Assembly: GCA_004173235.1 (NCBI GenBank)
Contig: SEAC01000002.1
Location: 62,001-126,000, forward strand
Direction: 5' to 3'
DNA: 64,000 bases
Source: Chitinophagaceae bacterium
Lineage (GTDB): Bacteria > Bacteroidota > Bacteroidia > Chitinophagales > Chitinophagaceae
The translations under genes were made by a program, and so were the position numbers. Positions 1 to 8,950 of this stretch are shown here, piece after piece. A model generated the notes under the pieces. It was not told where the DNA came from and did not search any database. It saw only the letters and a program-made list of their open reading frames with translations. Within the stretch, counting starts at the first letter, position 1. The number at the start of each line of letters is the position of its first letter.

Positions 1-225
1 AATGGTGTAGCCATCACTGCCAATAAGCACACCGGCATCCGCGCGGCCATCGCATGGCAGGAAGAACTCGCCTCGCTCGCGCGGCAACACAACGCTGCCA
101 ACGTGCTTTGCATTCCCGCACGCTTCGTCTCCACCGAACTAGCCGAAAAAATGACGGCACTCTTTCTCGAAACTCCTTTCGAGGGAGGAAGACATGAGAA
201 TCGTGTGAATAAGATCGCATGCTAA
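1..225 (+). CDS. rpiB: Ribose-5-phosphate isomerase B, C-terminal part (cut by window edge)
   Basis: The first 75 codons are an open frame ending in TAA. The peptide runs from NGVAITANKHTGIRAA through ANVLCIPARF to TPFEGGRH and resembles the C-terminal half of RpiB, which interconverts ribose 5-phosphate and ribulose 5-phosphate in the cytoplasmic non-oxidative pentose phosphate pathway. The GNG/A-x-ANK loop and the conserved FEGGRHxxR tail belong to the phosphate-binding part of this family. The 5' half lies outside the window, so the start and promoter cannot be judged. RpiA is excluded because its sequence is unrelated. Confidence 0.88.
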   Translation, partial: NGVAITANKHTGIRAAIAWQEELASLARQHNAANVLCIPARFVSTELAEKMTALFLETPFEGGRHENRVNKIAC

Positions 226-238
226 TAACGAATGTGCT

Positions 239-325
239 AATGGGGTAATGTGCTGATGGGGTAATCGTCAGGTTGCCGCTCGTTTCAAATATTATCCCAT
301 TACCCCATTCTCCCATTACCCCATT
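239..325. repeat. Imperfect inverted repeat of a TGGGGTAAT unit
   Basis: The left arm (239-265) carries two copies of TGGGGTAAT. The right arm (299-325) carries two copies of the complement ATTACCCCA, so the arms can pair over most of 27 bases around a 33-base spacer. It lies between rpiB and the M28 peptidase gene. It may be an intergenic palindromic repeat or a weak terminator for rpiB; there is no clear T-tract. Confidence 0.55.
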
Positions 326-350
326 GGCAGAACTCGTATATTTCCCCCGT

Positions 351-1871
351 ATGAAACGAATCCTCTTAGCCACTGCTTTGCTTGCTGCCTTTGCGGGCAA
401 CGCTCAGAAGAAGTCCAACCCTCAGGTGTTTGCCGCCACGATCAACGAGGCCGATATGCGCCGCCACCTGTTTACGCTGGCCGGTCCGGAAATGGAAGGA
501 CGCGAAACCGCAACCGAAGGCCAGCGCAAGGCCGCTGCCTACATCGAGAACTACTTCCGCCAGCTGGGCCTCGAGCCGGGCAACAATGGCTCGTATCAAC
601 AGATGTATAACGTGTACCAGGACTCACTCGTACGCGCCGGTCTGGAGGTGAACGGAACCGCATTCGCGCTCGATAAAGACTTCTATTTTCAAAACCTCGG
701 CGGAATGTCCAGCGCCACTTACCGCTTCTCCGAAGCAGTATTCGTGGGCGGTGGTGTCGACGACAGCACCTCAAGCGATTATAAAGGACTCAACGTGCGC
801 GGCCGCCTCGTGATTGCCTGGGGCAGTGGCGCACCCGCCGGCGTGCGCACTATTACCGCGTTGGCCAAAGTGGAGAACGCCATCCGCAACGGTGCCGCCG
901 CCATCCTCTTCATCAGTAAAGATCTTCCGCGCAAGAACCCAACGATCAGCCGCGGCAACATGACGATGACGGGCTTTCGCAAAAGCATCGCACCACAAAC
1001 GTTTTATGTTTCGGAAGCGGTTGCCCGCAGCATCATGGGCGCATCGCTCGACAGCGCGCAGAACGGAACCATCACGATGCGTGAGTTTACGGCCGACGTG
1101 CTCCTCGACGTGGCCAAGCAAACGCGCAGCATGCAGAGCAGCAACGTCCTCGGGGTGCTTCCGGGTACCGATCTCAAAGACGAATACTTATTCATCACTG
1201 CACACTACGACCACCTCGGCAAGCGCGACACCGTGATCTTCTACGGCGCCGACGATGACGGCTCAGGCACTACCGGCGTGCTTGAAATGGCGGAGGCTTT
1301 TTCGCTTGCGAAGAAGGCCGGCCGCGGTCCGCGCCGCACCATCGTATTCATGTGCGTGAGCGGCGAGGAGAAAGGACTGTGGGGTTCGCAGTATTATTCC
1401 GAGCATCCCATTTTCCCGCTGGAAAAAACAACCGCCGACCTCAACATCGACATGATCGGCCGTGGCGATGCCACGCGTAAAGACGCAGCAGGCAACGTGG
1501 ATACGCTCAACTACGTGTACGTGGTGGGCGACGACAAAGTGAGCTCCGACCTCCGACCCATCAGCGAAGGCGTGAACAGGAAGTATGTGAAGATGCAGCT
1601 GGACTATAAGTTCAACGACCCGAAAGATCCGAACCAGATCTACTTCCGCAGCGACCACTACAACTTCGCGCGCAAAGGCGTTCCCATCATTTTCTATTAT
1701 GATGGCATGCTCGGTGCCGATTACCATCGCCCCACCGATACGCCCGACAAGATCAACTATGCGCTGATGGCCCGCCGAGCGCAGCTGGTGTTTTTCACCG
1801 CCTGGGAAATGGCCAGCCGCAAGGAAATGCTGAAGAGGGATCGGCCGCTCCCTAATACGAGGATGCGATAA
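351..1871 (+). CDS. Secreted M28-family zinc aminopeptidase
   Basis: 506 residues. The start at 351 is chosen because it begins a good signal peptide (MKRILLATALLAAFAGNAQ). An in-frame start 78 bases upstream would bury it and overlap the inverted repeat. The mature protein has an N-terminal region with a PA-like insert (about residues 110-260) and a C-terminal M28 domain. All expected metal ligands and catalytic residues are visible in order: AHYDH, GADDDGSG, the catalytic Glu pair in SGEEKG, NIDMIGRG, and the late His in DYHRPTDT. It probably trims N-terminal residues from peptides in the periplasm or at the outer membrane. A convergent neighbour ends 133 bases downstream behind a strong terminator. 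Confidence 0.9.
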   Translation: MKRILLATALLAAFAGNAQKKSNPQVFAATINEADMRRHLFTLAGPEMEGRETATEGQRKAAAYIENYFRQLGLEPGNNGSYQQMYNVYQDSLVRAGLEVNGTAFALDKDFYFQNLGGMSSATYRFSEAVFVGGGVDDSTSSDYKGLNVRGRLVIAWGSGAPAGVRTITALAKVENAIRNGAAAILFISKDLPRKNPTISRGNMTMTGFRKSIAPQTFYVSEAVARSIMGASLDSAQNGTITMREFTADVLLDVAKQTRSMQSSNVLGVLPGTDLKDEYLFITAHYDHLGKRDTVIFYGADDDGSGTTGVLEMAEAFSLAKKAGRGPRRTIVFMCVSGEEKGLWGSQYYSEHPIFPLEKTTADLNIDMIGRGDATRKDAAGNVDTLNYVYVVGDDKVSSDLRPISEGVNRKYVKMQLDYKFNDPKDPNQIYFRSDHYNFARKGVPIIFYYDGMLGADYHRPTDTPDKINYALMARRAQLVFFTAWEMASRKEMLKRDRPLPNTRMR

Positions 1872-2003
1872 CCCCACCCCATGCCCTGCCAGGGAGGAAG
1901 GGAATGCTGTCGCCAGTAAAAGGAAAAACGGATGCTTATGGCATCCGTTTTTTGTTGGTAGGTCTGCTCCCTCCCCCCATCGGGGAGGGGCCGGGGGTGG
2001 GGT
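1871..2003. repeat. Palindromic intergenic element filling a convergent gap
   Basis: The 133-base gap between two convergent stop codons is bounded by a perfect 10-base inverted repeat: ACCCCACCCC at 1871-1880 and its complement at 1994-2003. Inside are a terminator hairpin (1924-1952) and a second hairpin, CCCTCCCC (1969-1976) pairing with GGGGAGGG (1982-1989). It looks like a compact palindromic extragenic repeat. No transposase is present. Confidence 0.5.
1924..1952. terminator. Bidirectional intrinsic terminator
   Basis: A perfect 12-base stem (AAAAACGGATGC with GCATCCGTTTTT) closes a 5-base loop and ends in a T-tract on both strands. It serves the M28 peptidase gene on the plus strand and the deoxyhypusine-synthase-like gene on the minus strand. 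Confidence 0.9.
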
Positions 2004-2978
<975 letters not shown>

Positions 2979-3000
2979 AGAAGGCAAACAATTTAAAGCG

Positions 3001-3008
3001 CAAAAGTA
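3001..3008 (-). promoter_or_regulatory. Bacteroidota -7 element (TACTTTTG)
   Basis: On the minus strand the octamer TACTTTTG matches the TAnnTTTG consensus of the primary sigma factor of this phylum. It sits 22 bases before the start codon of the deoxyhypusine-synthase-like gene. A TTG about 22 bases further upstream could be the -33 element. Confidence 0.6.
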
Positions 3009-3116
3009 GGGCATAACCGCCTCGGGCGCCCAAAAAACGGGGCTCATCCGCTGGTGGCGGCAACCCATCGGCAGCGCGTAAGCCGTTTGCGCGGAAAAGC
3101 GTATCTCTGCACCGTT

Positions 3117-3134
3117 ATTAACGTTCGTTAACGT
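3117..3134 (+). promoter_or_regulatory. 18-bp TTAACGT direct-repeat motif upstream of a GT87 gene
   Basis: The motif ATTAACGTTCGTTAACGT contains two TTAACGT units spaced by TCG. It ends 21 bases before the GT87 gene at 3156. Exactly the same 18 bases, in the same orientation relative to its gene, stand before the paralogous GT87 gene that starts at 34055. It is probably an operator or activator site; the protein that binds is unknown. Confidence 0.6.
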
Positions 3135-3155
3135 GCAAAACTGATTGCGATCCCT

Positions 3156-4364
3156 ATGCGTTTTCTGTACCGTGAAGTACGGCTCGGCAAATTCCGGGTG
3201 GCAGTAGCCACGCTCCTCTGGTTCGGCCTCGCGCTCATCGCAACGCTGGCCCAGCTGGGTCGCCATTCTTATAAGAATTACCTCATTTTCAAAGGTGTGT
3301 TCTGGCATATGCGCGCCGGCACCAACCTCTTTGCGGAATATCCTGCCGAGTACACCGACACCAACCACTACGGCCCATCGTTCGCGCCGCTCATTGCACC
3401 CTTTGCCGTGCTGCCCGATTGGCTCGGCGTTTTTCTATGGTGTATGGCTAATGCCGCAGTGCTCTTCTGGGCCATCAAAAAGCTGCCGCTGCCGGAGAAG
3501 AGCAAGTTGTTCATCGTTGCGTTCGGTGCCATCGAAATGATGACCGCGACGCACAATGTGCAGTTCAACACGATGCTCGCGGGATTCCTCGTGCTTGCCT
3601 TCGTGGGCGTGGAGCGCGAGCGCGAAGAGCTGGGAACGGCACCCATCGCCGCCGGCTTTCTCATCAAACTATATGGCATCGGCGCTGCGCTGTTCTTTGT
3701 TTTTTCAAAGCACAAGCTGAAGTTCATCGGGTGGTTTCTCATTTGGTGCGCCGTATTGTTTGCCCTTCCGATGCTGTTCTCGTCACCCCAGTTTGTGCTA
3801 CAGAGCTACGCCGATTGGTACCACAGCCTCATGGCCAAGAATGCGCAGAACGTGGACTTCATCGCTTCGGAAGGCTACCAGGACATTTCGGTGATGGGCA
3901 TGATCCGCCGCACGGTATATCACCTCACGGGCAACCGCGGCGAAATTGTAGGCAACATGTGGGTGCTGGCTCCCGCCGCCTTGTGCGTGCTGCTCCCGCT
4001 GCTTCGCTTCAACCAGTATAAATACAGGAACTTCCGGTTGAGCTACCTCGCCATCGTGCTCATCTCGGTGGTCATCTTCAGCTCCTCCGCCGAATCTTCC
4101 ACTTACGTCATTCCCATTGTGGGCGTAGGCATCTGGTATGCACTCAACCGTAAGGACGGCGGCAAATGGGCGCTCGCGCTGCTCATTGCCACGCTGCTGC
4201 TCACGGAGCTTTCGCCCACCGATCTCTTCCCCGAATTCATACGCAAGGATGTTATCCGTGCATTCTCGCTCAAGTGCCTGCCCGTTTTCATCGTGTGGTG
4301 CTGGCTCATAGCCAACGTGGCGCGCAAAGATTTTTCGCGCACGCAAAACCTCCAGGCGGTATGA
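3156..4364 (+). CDS. GT87/DUF2029-type integral membrane glycosyltransferase
   Basis: 402 residues with about ten hydrophobic segments. Charged loops between them carry the DUF2029/GT87 signature around NHYGPSFAPLIAPFAVLP (about residues 70-90) and the later SYADWYHSL segment. Relatives are GT-C-fold mannosyl- or arabinosyl-transferases that use polyprenyl-phosphate sugars at the outer face of the inner membrane; donor and acceptor here are unknown. Its stop overlaps the next start as ATGA, so it heads a translationally coupled operon with a GT2 transferase and a deacetylase. A clear paralogue lies at 32790-34055, and both share the 18-bp upstream motif. The ATG at 3156 follows that motif directly. 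Confidence 0.82.
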   Translation: MRFLYREVRLGKFRVAVATLLWFGLALIATLAQLGRHSYKNYLIFKGVFWHMRAGTNLFAEYPAEYTDTNHYGPSFAPLIAPFAVLPDWLGVFLWCMANAAVLFWAIKKLPLPEKSKLFIVAFGAIEMMTATHNVQFNTMLAGFLVLAFVGVEREREELGTAPIAAGFLIKLYGIGAALFFVFSKHKLKFIGWFLIWCAVLFALPMLFSSPQFVLQSYADWYHSLMAKNAQNVDFIASEGYQDISVMGMIRRTVYHLTGNRGEIVGNMWVLAPAALCVLLPLLRFNQYKYRNFRLSYLAIVLISVVIFSSSAESSTYVIPIVGVGIWYALNRKDGGKWALALLIATLLLTELSPTDLFPEFIRKDVIRAFSLKCLPVFIVWCWLIANVARKDFSRTQNLQAV

Positions 4365-5281
4365 AGCAGGTAGACATCGTGATACCGGTTTACAACGAGG
4401 CGGAGAACATTGCCGGCCTTGTGCAGGCGGTGAAGGGCGTTATGGACGGCCTCCCGTATAACTACGGTTTCATCCTCGTCGACGATGGCTCTTCCGATGG
4501 AACGCTTTCGGTGCTTCAAGGGCTTGCTGCCCTGGATACACGTGTGCGCTACCGCTCGTTCAGCCGCAACTTCGGCCACCAGGCTGCGCTCAAGGCCGGG
4601 CTGGATGCATCTACCGGCGATTGCGCCATCTCGCTCGACGGCGACTTCCAACACCCGCCCGAGCTCATTCCGCAGCTGCTGCGGCATTGGGAGGAAGGTT
4701 ACGACGTGGTTTATACGCTGCGCCGGGACGAGGAGAAGCAGGCAGGCTCGTTCAAGCGCTGGACCTCCGACCAGTTTTACAACTTCATGAACCGCATGGC
4801 CGACCTGGAGATGGAGAAAGGCTCCGCCGACTTTCGCCTGCTGGACCGCAAGTGCGTAGTGGTGCTGCAAAAGATGCGTGAGCACGAACCATTCTTCCGT
4901 GGACTCGTCAAATGGATCGGGTTCAAACAGATCGCAGTAGAGTACCAGCCGGCCGCGCGTCGTGCAGGGCGTTCCAAGTACACCTTTCGCAAGATGATGC
5001 GTTTTGCGCTGCAGGGCATCACGTCCTTCAGCACGAAGCCGCTGTATTTTGCCGCTTACCTCGGTTTCGTGTTTGCGCTCGCGTCGCTGCTCTACCTGCC
5101 TTACGCACTCATTTCGTACTATTTCGGGCACGTGGTGAGCGGCTGGACTTCGGTCATTGTGACCATCACCTTTTTTGGCGGACTGCAGCTATGCATCCTG
5201 GGCATCATCGGCCTGTACCTGGGCAAAGTGTTCATGCAGGGAAAGCAGCGCCCGATGTACCTCGTACGTGACGAATCATGA
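4361..5281 (+). CDS. GT2 polyprenyl-phosphate sugar transferase (DPM1/GtrB/ArnC-like)
   Basis: 306 residues. The start is the ATG in an ATGA overlap with the upstream stop; a longer in-frame start would run far into the GT87 gene. Residues 1-220 form a GT-A domain: DIVIPVYNEAENI at the N terminus, LVDDGSSDGT, SRNFGHQAALKAGL, and the DxD-like SLDGDFQHPPEL motif. The C-terminal 70 residues contain two membrane helices, as in GtrB and ArnC. Such enzymes load a sugar from a nucleotide donor onto undecaprenyl phosphate on the cytoplasmic face. The product probably feeds the GT87 enzyme encoded just upstream. Confidence 0.85.
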   Translation: MKQVDIVIPVYNEAENIAGLVQAVKGVMDGLPYNYGFILVDDGSSDGTLSVLQGLAALDTRVRYRSFSRNFGHQAALKAGLDASTGDCAISLDGDFQHPPELIPQLLRHWEEGYDVVYTLRRDEEKQAGSFKRWTSDQFYNFMNRMADLEMEKGSADFRLLDRKCVVVLQKMREHEPFFRGLVKWIGFKQIAVEYQPAARRAGRSKYTFRKMMRFALQGITSFSTKPLYFAAYLGFVFALASLLYLPYALISYYFGHVVSGWTSVIVTITFFGGLQLCILGIIGLYLGKVFMQGKQRPMYLVRDES

Positions 5282-6084
5282 AAAAGCCATCGCTGCTCCT
5301 TACGTTTGACGTCGAAGAGTTCGACATGCCGCTCGAATACGGGCAGGACATACCGCTCGACGAGCAACTGCGCGTGGGCAGGGAGGGGCTCCGCGCCGTG
5401 CAGGCACTGCTGGCCCGCTACCCGCAGGTGCGCGGAACGTTGTTCACCACGGCACAATACGCACAGTACGATGCCGATGCCATCCGCACGCTTGCAGCGC
5501 AGCACGAGATCGCATCGCATACTTTTTACCACTCGCATTTTGCTACGAAAGACCTGCTTGAATCGCGTGCCGCGCTCGAATGGATCACGGGCAAGCCAGT
5601 GACCGGGCTGCGAATGCCGCGGATGAGGCCGGTAGCAATGAGCGATGTTAAGGCCGCTGGTTATAGTTACGATTCGTCTGTCAACCCGTGCTGGCTGCCG
5701 GGCCGCTACGACAATCGCCACCTGCCGCGCAATCCCTACCGCGAAGAAGGCATGCTGCGCTTCCCTGCATCGGTGACGCCGAGGCTGCGCATCCCGCTGT
5801 TCTGGCTCGCTTTCAAAAATGCGCCATACCCGCTTTTTCGCAGCTGGGTGAAGGCTACGTTGAAGAAAGACGGCTATGCATGCCTTTATTTTCATCCATG
5901 GGAATTCATCGCGCTTGATGGATACAATATTCCGGGCTATGCGAAGGCACGCGCCGGGAAGCCGCTGCTGGACCGACTCCGCCGGCTCATCGAAGATTTT
6001 TCGGGATCATGTGATTTTGTGCCGATGGCGGAATACATAACGTCAAGCTTGAATCGCAAAGAGAGAAAGAACGCAGATTTGTGA
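5278..6084 (+). CDS. Polysaccharide deacetylase (NodB-like) of a sugar-modification operon
   Basis: 268 residues, starting in an ATGA overlap with the GT2 gene. NodB-type motifs appear in order: LLTFDVEEF (motif 1, a DVE variant), SHTFYHSH (motif 2), LRMPRMRP (motif 3), the YSYDSSVNP segment, and the late FHPWEF His. This family removes N- or O-acetyl or formyl groups from glycans using a metal. No signal peptide is seen, so it may act on a lipid-linked sugar on the cytoplasmic side. Together with GT2 and GT-C partners the operon resembles the logic of arnC, arnD and arnT, but no residue here proves the same substrate. Confidence 0.8.
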   Translation: MKKPSLLLTFDVEEFDMPLEYGQDIPLDEQLRVGREGLRAVQALLARYPQVRGTLFTTAQYAQYDADAIRTLAAQHEIASHTFYHSHFATKDLLESRAALEWITGKPVTGLRMPRMRPVAMSDVKAAGYSYDSSVNPCWLPGRYDNRHLPRNPYREEGMLRFPASVTPRLRIPLFWLAFKNAPYPLFRSWVKATLKKDGYACLYFHPWEFIALDGYNIPGYAKARAGKPLLDRLRRLIEDFSGSCDFVPMAEYITSSLNRKERKNADL

Positions 6085-6184
6085 TGATTTTTATGATTAG
6101 CGCGGATTATTGCCGTGCGTGAGCCGATCATAACGATCTTAACAATCTGCGTATCCCGCTTGCGGGATCTGCGTTCTTTCTCTC
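6061..6184. repeat. Inverted repeat with 18-base arms
   Basis: GAGAGAAAGAACGCAGAT at 6061-6078, inside the last codons of the deacetylase gene, is repeated as its exact complement at 6167-6184. The interior is A/T-rich with short internal dyads. It looks like a palindromic extragenic repeat that supplies the gene's final codons. Confidence 0.65.
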
Positions 6185-6208
6185 CCGCCGCTTGCGGCGC
6201 ACGAAAAA

Positions 6209-6228
6209 GCCCCCGTGAAAACAGGGGC
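6209..6228 (-). terminator. Terminator of the PepSY-like gene
   Basis: GCCCC pairs with GGGGC around a small loop that can extend the stem through GT/AC. On the minus strand the hairpin is followed by TTTTT. It lies 27 bases past the stop of the gene at 6255-6689. Confidence 0.75.
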
Positions 6229-6254
6229 CGCCAAAACACACACTAAAACGTCGT

Positions 6255-6689
6255 TCAGATCTTTTCGACCTTTTTGTAGGTGGTCCACTCACCGTTTTCA
6301 GACGAGCGGATGGTGATTTTCATGTCGGCGTTTTCCAAGGTTGCATAGTAATAGGTGCCTTCATCGTTAGCATATTCAAAGATTTCGGAGATCCAGGCGC
6401 TCTTGCTTTCCTTCTTCAGGCTGGCTTGCAGCAGCACCGGGAGCTGGCTGATGGTAACGTTGCGCGTGAGGGCGATGAGGTCGCCTTCGCCGCTGTAATA
6501 AGCGTTGATGTGCTGTCCGTCGAGCGTGAACCGCGCGGTGTAGAGTTCGTTGCTGCTGTTCCAGCTTACTTCCTTGGCGTTGCCAAAAGTGCTCTGGAAG
6601 GAGTGGAGAACGGCGGGCGTTACGTCCGAAGTGCGGGCATTACTGAAAAGCGTAGTAAAGGATGCGATGAGTACAAAAAGGAATTTCAT
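6255..6689 (-). CDS. Small exported PepSY-like (DUF2874-type) protein
   Basis: 144 residues with an N-terminal signal segment (MKFLFVLIASFTTLFSNA), which decides the start at 6689 over a start 51 bases upstream. The mature part alternates short aromatic strands (VSWNSSNELYTARF, GTYYYATLEN), as in BLIP-like or PepSY-like beta-rich folds common in Bacteroidota. Function is unknown; periplasmic location is inferred. The protein at 10789-11232 has the same layout (a VxW segment after about 45 residues, a xF-ang-Y-type middle, and an ILTKVK- or LLQASLKK-type helix), so the two are distant paralogues. A good promoter lies upstream and a terminator downstream, so it is a single-gene unit. Confidence 0.7.
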   Translation of the reverse strand: MKFLFVLIASFTTLFSNARTSDVTPAVLHSFQSTFGNAKEVSWNSSNELYTARFTLDGQHINAYYSGEGDLIALTRNVTISQLPVLLQASLKKESKSAWISEIFEYANDEGTYYYATLENADMKITIRSSENGEWTTYKKVEKI

Positions 6690-6737
6690 TTCGATGTATT
6701 TAAAGGTTTTTTGAATTGTTTCGCTTGTTTGACGGTT

Positions 6738-6768
6738 CAAAAGTAGAAAGCGTTACAGGCGGAGGCAA
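6738..6768 (-). promoter_or_regulatory. Bacteroidota promoter (TTG, 20 bp, TACTTTTG)
   Basis: On the minus strand TTG (6768-6766) is followed after 20 bases by TACTTTTG (6745-6738), matching the -33/-7 consensus. The start codon at 6689 is about 48 bases downstream. Confidence 0.65.
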
Positions 6769-7042
6769 GCCAATTAGGAGGAGCGGAACCCGCTGTGGGC
6801 GCGCATTCCGGGTTTAACTCATATGTTAACGCGGGACGAATTGTCGTTTTCCGGGTATGAAGGAACCATACGATTTGATGAACGCCCCGGTTGCAGTGCT
6901 TTCGCTTTGCGGAGGGGCGGCGGATGCATCAAAGGATGAACTGCAAAAAAGAAGGGATGAACGGAGTGCGAGCCGATTTTCGATTTCAAGCGACGATTTT
7001 GATTTTGGCAGGGAACACCGGATTGCGGTTACCTTACACCAA

Positions 7043-7639
7043 ATGAACTACCTCGCGCATGCTTACCTATCGTATGGGCACCCAGGCCTGCTGGCTGGCA
7101 ATATGATCTCCGACTTTGTAAAAGGGCGTGCCCGCTTCGACTTTCCACCCGAGGTGCGCGCAGGCATCGAGCTCCATCGCCGCATCGACGACTTCACCGA
7201 TACGCACCCGGCAACGCGCAACGCCAAGGAATTTTTCCGGCCACACTACCGCCTTTATAGCGGTCCCATAGTAGATGTGGTGTACGACCACTTCCTCGCC
7301 AACGACGCGGCTGCCTTTGCCGATGCCGCAGGGCTTGATGCCTTTGCACAGGAAACCTATCGCCTGCTGGCGCGCTATGCCCGGTGGTTCCCACCGCGCT
7401 TCGCACGGATGTTTCCTTACATGCAGGAACAAAACTGGCTGCTCAACTACCGCCACAGCGACGGCATTGCACAAAGCCTGGGCGGGCTTGCGCGGCGCGC
7501 CGCCTGGATGGGAGGCCCGCAGGTGGCCGTGGCACTGCTCGAAACGCACCATGCCGAGCTGCGCGCCTGCTACGAATACATCGCGCCCGCTGTTAAAGAG
7601 TTTGCAAAAATCGAGGGAGCGGCACTTCTGCGGGCTTGA
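7043..7639 (+). CDS. acpH: Acyl carrier protein phosphodiesterase-like (AcpH)
   Basis: 198 residues starting at MNYLAHAYLSY; in-frame starts upstream add a tail unlike the family. AcpH belongs to the HD-like hydrolases and removes the 4'-phosphopantetheine arm from acyl carrier protein in the cytoplasm. Visible family features are the N-terminal NYLAHAYLS, GNMISDFVKG, ELHRRIDDFTDTHP with the conserved His and Asp pair, and the VDVVYDHFLA segment. Length matches the family (about 190-200). It is monocistronic by position, with a DUF2911 gene 52 bases downstream under its own promoter-like element. Confidence 0.82.
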   Translation: MNYLAHAYLSYGHPGLLAGNMISDFVKGRARFDFPPEVRAGIELHRRIDDFTDTHPATRNAKEFFRPHYRLYSGPIVDVVYDHFLANDAAAFADAAGLDAFAQETYRLLARYARWFPPRFARMFPYMQEQNWLLNYRHSDGIAQSLGGLARRAAWMGGPQVAVALLETHHAELRACYEYIAPAVKEFAKIEGAALLRA

Positions 7640-7691
7640 CTGCAACAACGGTTTCGTGCCTGCGTTTACCTTTGACCTTCACGCAACCGAT

Positions 7692-8270
7692 ATGAAAAGT
7701 TTCTTCCTCAGCATCGCACTTCTTGCCGCAACGATAGCCGGCGCACAAGGCAATTCCGCATCCCGCGCCACATTGCCCGCCCTCGACAAATCGCCGATGG
7801 ACATGGCCTATTACCCGGCAAACTTCCCGGTGCTGAAAGTGCAAAACGGCGGCACGGAGCCCCTGCTGGCCCGCGCTATTTACAGTCGCCCGCTCAAAAG
7901 CGGCCGCACCATCTTCGGCGACCTCGTGCCTTATAATGAAGTATGGCGCCTCGGTGCCAACGAAGCTACCGAAGTGGAGTTCTTTAGGGAAGTGCGCATT
8001 GGCGGCAAGAAGTTGCCCAAGGGAAAGTATACGGTATATGCCATCGTCACGCCCGAACAGTGGACCGTGATCTTCAATAAGGAAACCGATACCTGGGGCG
8101 CATTCAGCTACGACGAGAAGAAAGATGCCGTTCGCGTGACCGTTCCCGTAGAAGTACTGCCGACACCTGTTGAGCCTTTCTCGCTCTACTTCGAAAAAAC
8201 CAGTGCCGGCCCCAGTATGGTCATTGCCTGGGATACGCAACGCGTCGCGGTGCCGATTGCTGTGCGCTAG
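7692..8270 (+). CDS. Exported DUF2911 protein
   Basis: 192 residues with a signal peptide (MKSFFLSIALLAATIAGAQG). DUF2911 hallmarks are the YSRPLKSGRTIFG segment, WRLGANEATEVEF, LPKGKYTVYAIV, and W-x-VIFN near the middle. No enzymatic role is established for this family; members are periplasmic and largely confined to Bacteroidota. A TACCTTTG element lies at 7667-7674, 17 bases before the start. The next gene encodes a lipoprotein of the same family, so this is a tandem duplication that has diverged strongly. Confidence 0.8.
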   Translation: MKSFFLSIALLAATIAGAQGNSASRATLPALDKSPMDMAYYPANFPVLKVQNGGTEPLLARAIYSRPLKSGRTIFGDLVPYNEVWRLGANEATEVEFFREVRIGGKKLPKGKYTVYAIVTPEQWTVIFNKETDTWGAFSYDEKKDAVRVTVPVEVLPTPVEPFSLYFEKTSAGPSMVIAWDTQRVAVPIAVR

Positions 8271-8312
8271 CGCCGCCGCAACCCTTAGCGCGGAAATCCG
8301 TATTTTTTCGGC

Positions 8313-8948
8313 ATGAAACGATTGGCTGTGATCTGCTGCTGCCTGCTGGCAGCCTGTTCCGATAGTGCGGATCCTTATGTGTCGGTGCCCGATAGCGCAA
8401 GCCGGCAGCGCGATACCGCTCCCCTTCCATCGGCGATGCGCGTCAATAAGCTTTCGCCGGTGGACCTTTCGCCGCTCGACGTGGCTTATTTCCCGGTCGA
8501 CTACCCGGTGCACAAGATGGACAGCTCCTACATTGCGGCTCCCAAGGCACGCGTCATCTACAGCCGTCCGCACAAGGGCGGGCGCAGCATCTTCGGCGGG
8601 CTGATCAAATTCGGTGAGCCCTGGCGCCTTGGAGCCAATGAAGCAACCGAGCTGGAGCTTTTCAGCAGTGCGCGCGTGCAGGGGCAAACCGTGCCGAAGG
8701 GTCGCTACATCCTTTATTGCATCCCGGGTCCCAACGAATGGGTGATCGTTTTCAACCGTAACGTTTATAGCTGGGGCCTCAAGCTCGATCCGAAGCAGGA
8801 CGCGTTTCGCTTTACCGTGCCCGTACAGGGCAAGCAGGAACCGCTGGAGCACTTTACGATGGTGTTTCACCAGACCGGCGACGGCGCCGACCTCGTAATG
8901 GGTTGGGACGACGTGCGGGCGCAGTTAAGCTTCGACTTCAAATCCTGA
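8313..8948 (+). CDS. DUF2911 lipoprotein
   Basis: 211 residues. The N terminus MKRLAVICCCLLAACSDS is a lipoprotein signal with lipobox LAAC, predicting lipidation at Cys15 and membrane anchoring. The body repeats the DUF2911 pattern: VIYSRPHKGGRSIFGG, WRLGANEATELEL, VPKGRYILYC and WVIVFNR. Relative to the neighbour at 7692 it has a longer linker after the signal. It ends two bases before the asnB start, so the two may be co-transcribed. Substrate or ligand is unknown. Confidence 0.8.
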   Translation: MKRLAVICCCLLAACSDSADPYVSVPDSASRQRDTAPLPSAMRVNKLSPVDLSPLDVAYFPVDYPVHKMDSSYIAAPKARVIYSRPHKGGRSIFGGLIKFGEPWRLGANEATELELFSSARVQGQTVPKGRYILYCIPGPNEWVIVFNRNVYSWGLKLDPKQDAFRFTVPVQGKQEPLEHFTMVFHQTGDGADLVMGWDDVRAQLSFDFKS

Positions 8949-8950
8949 GT

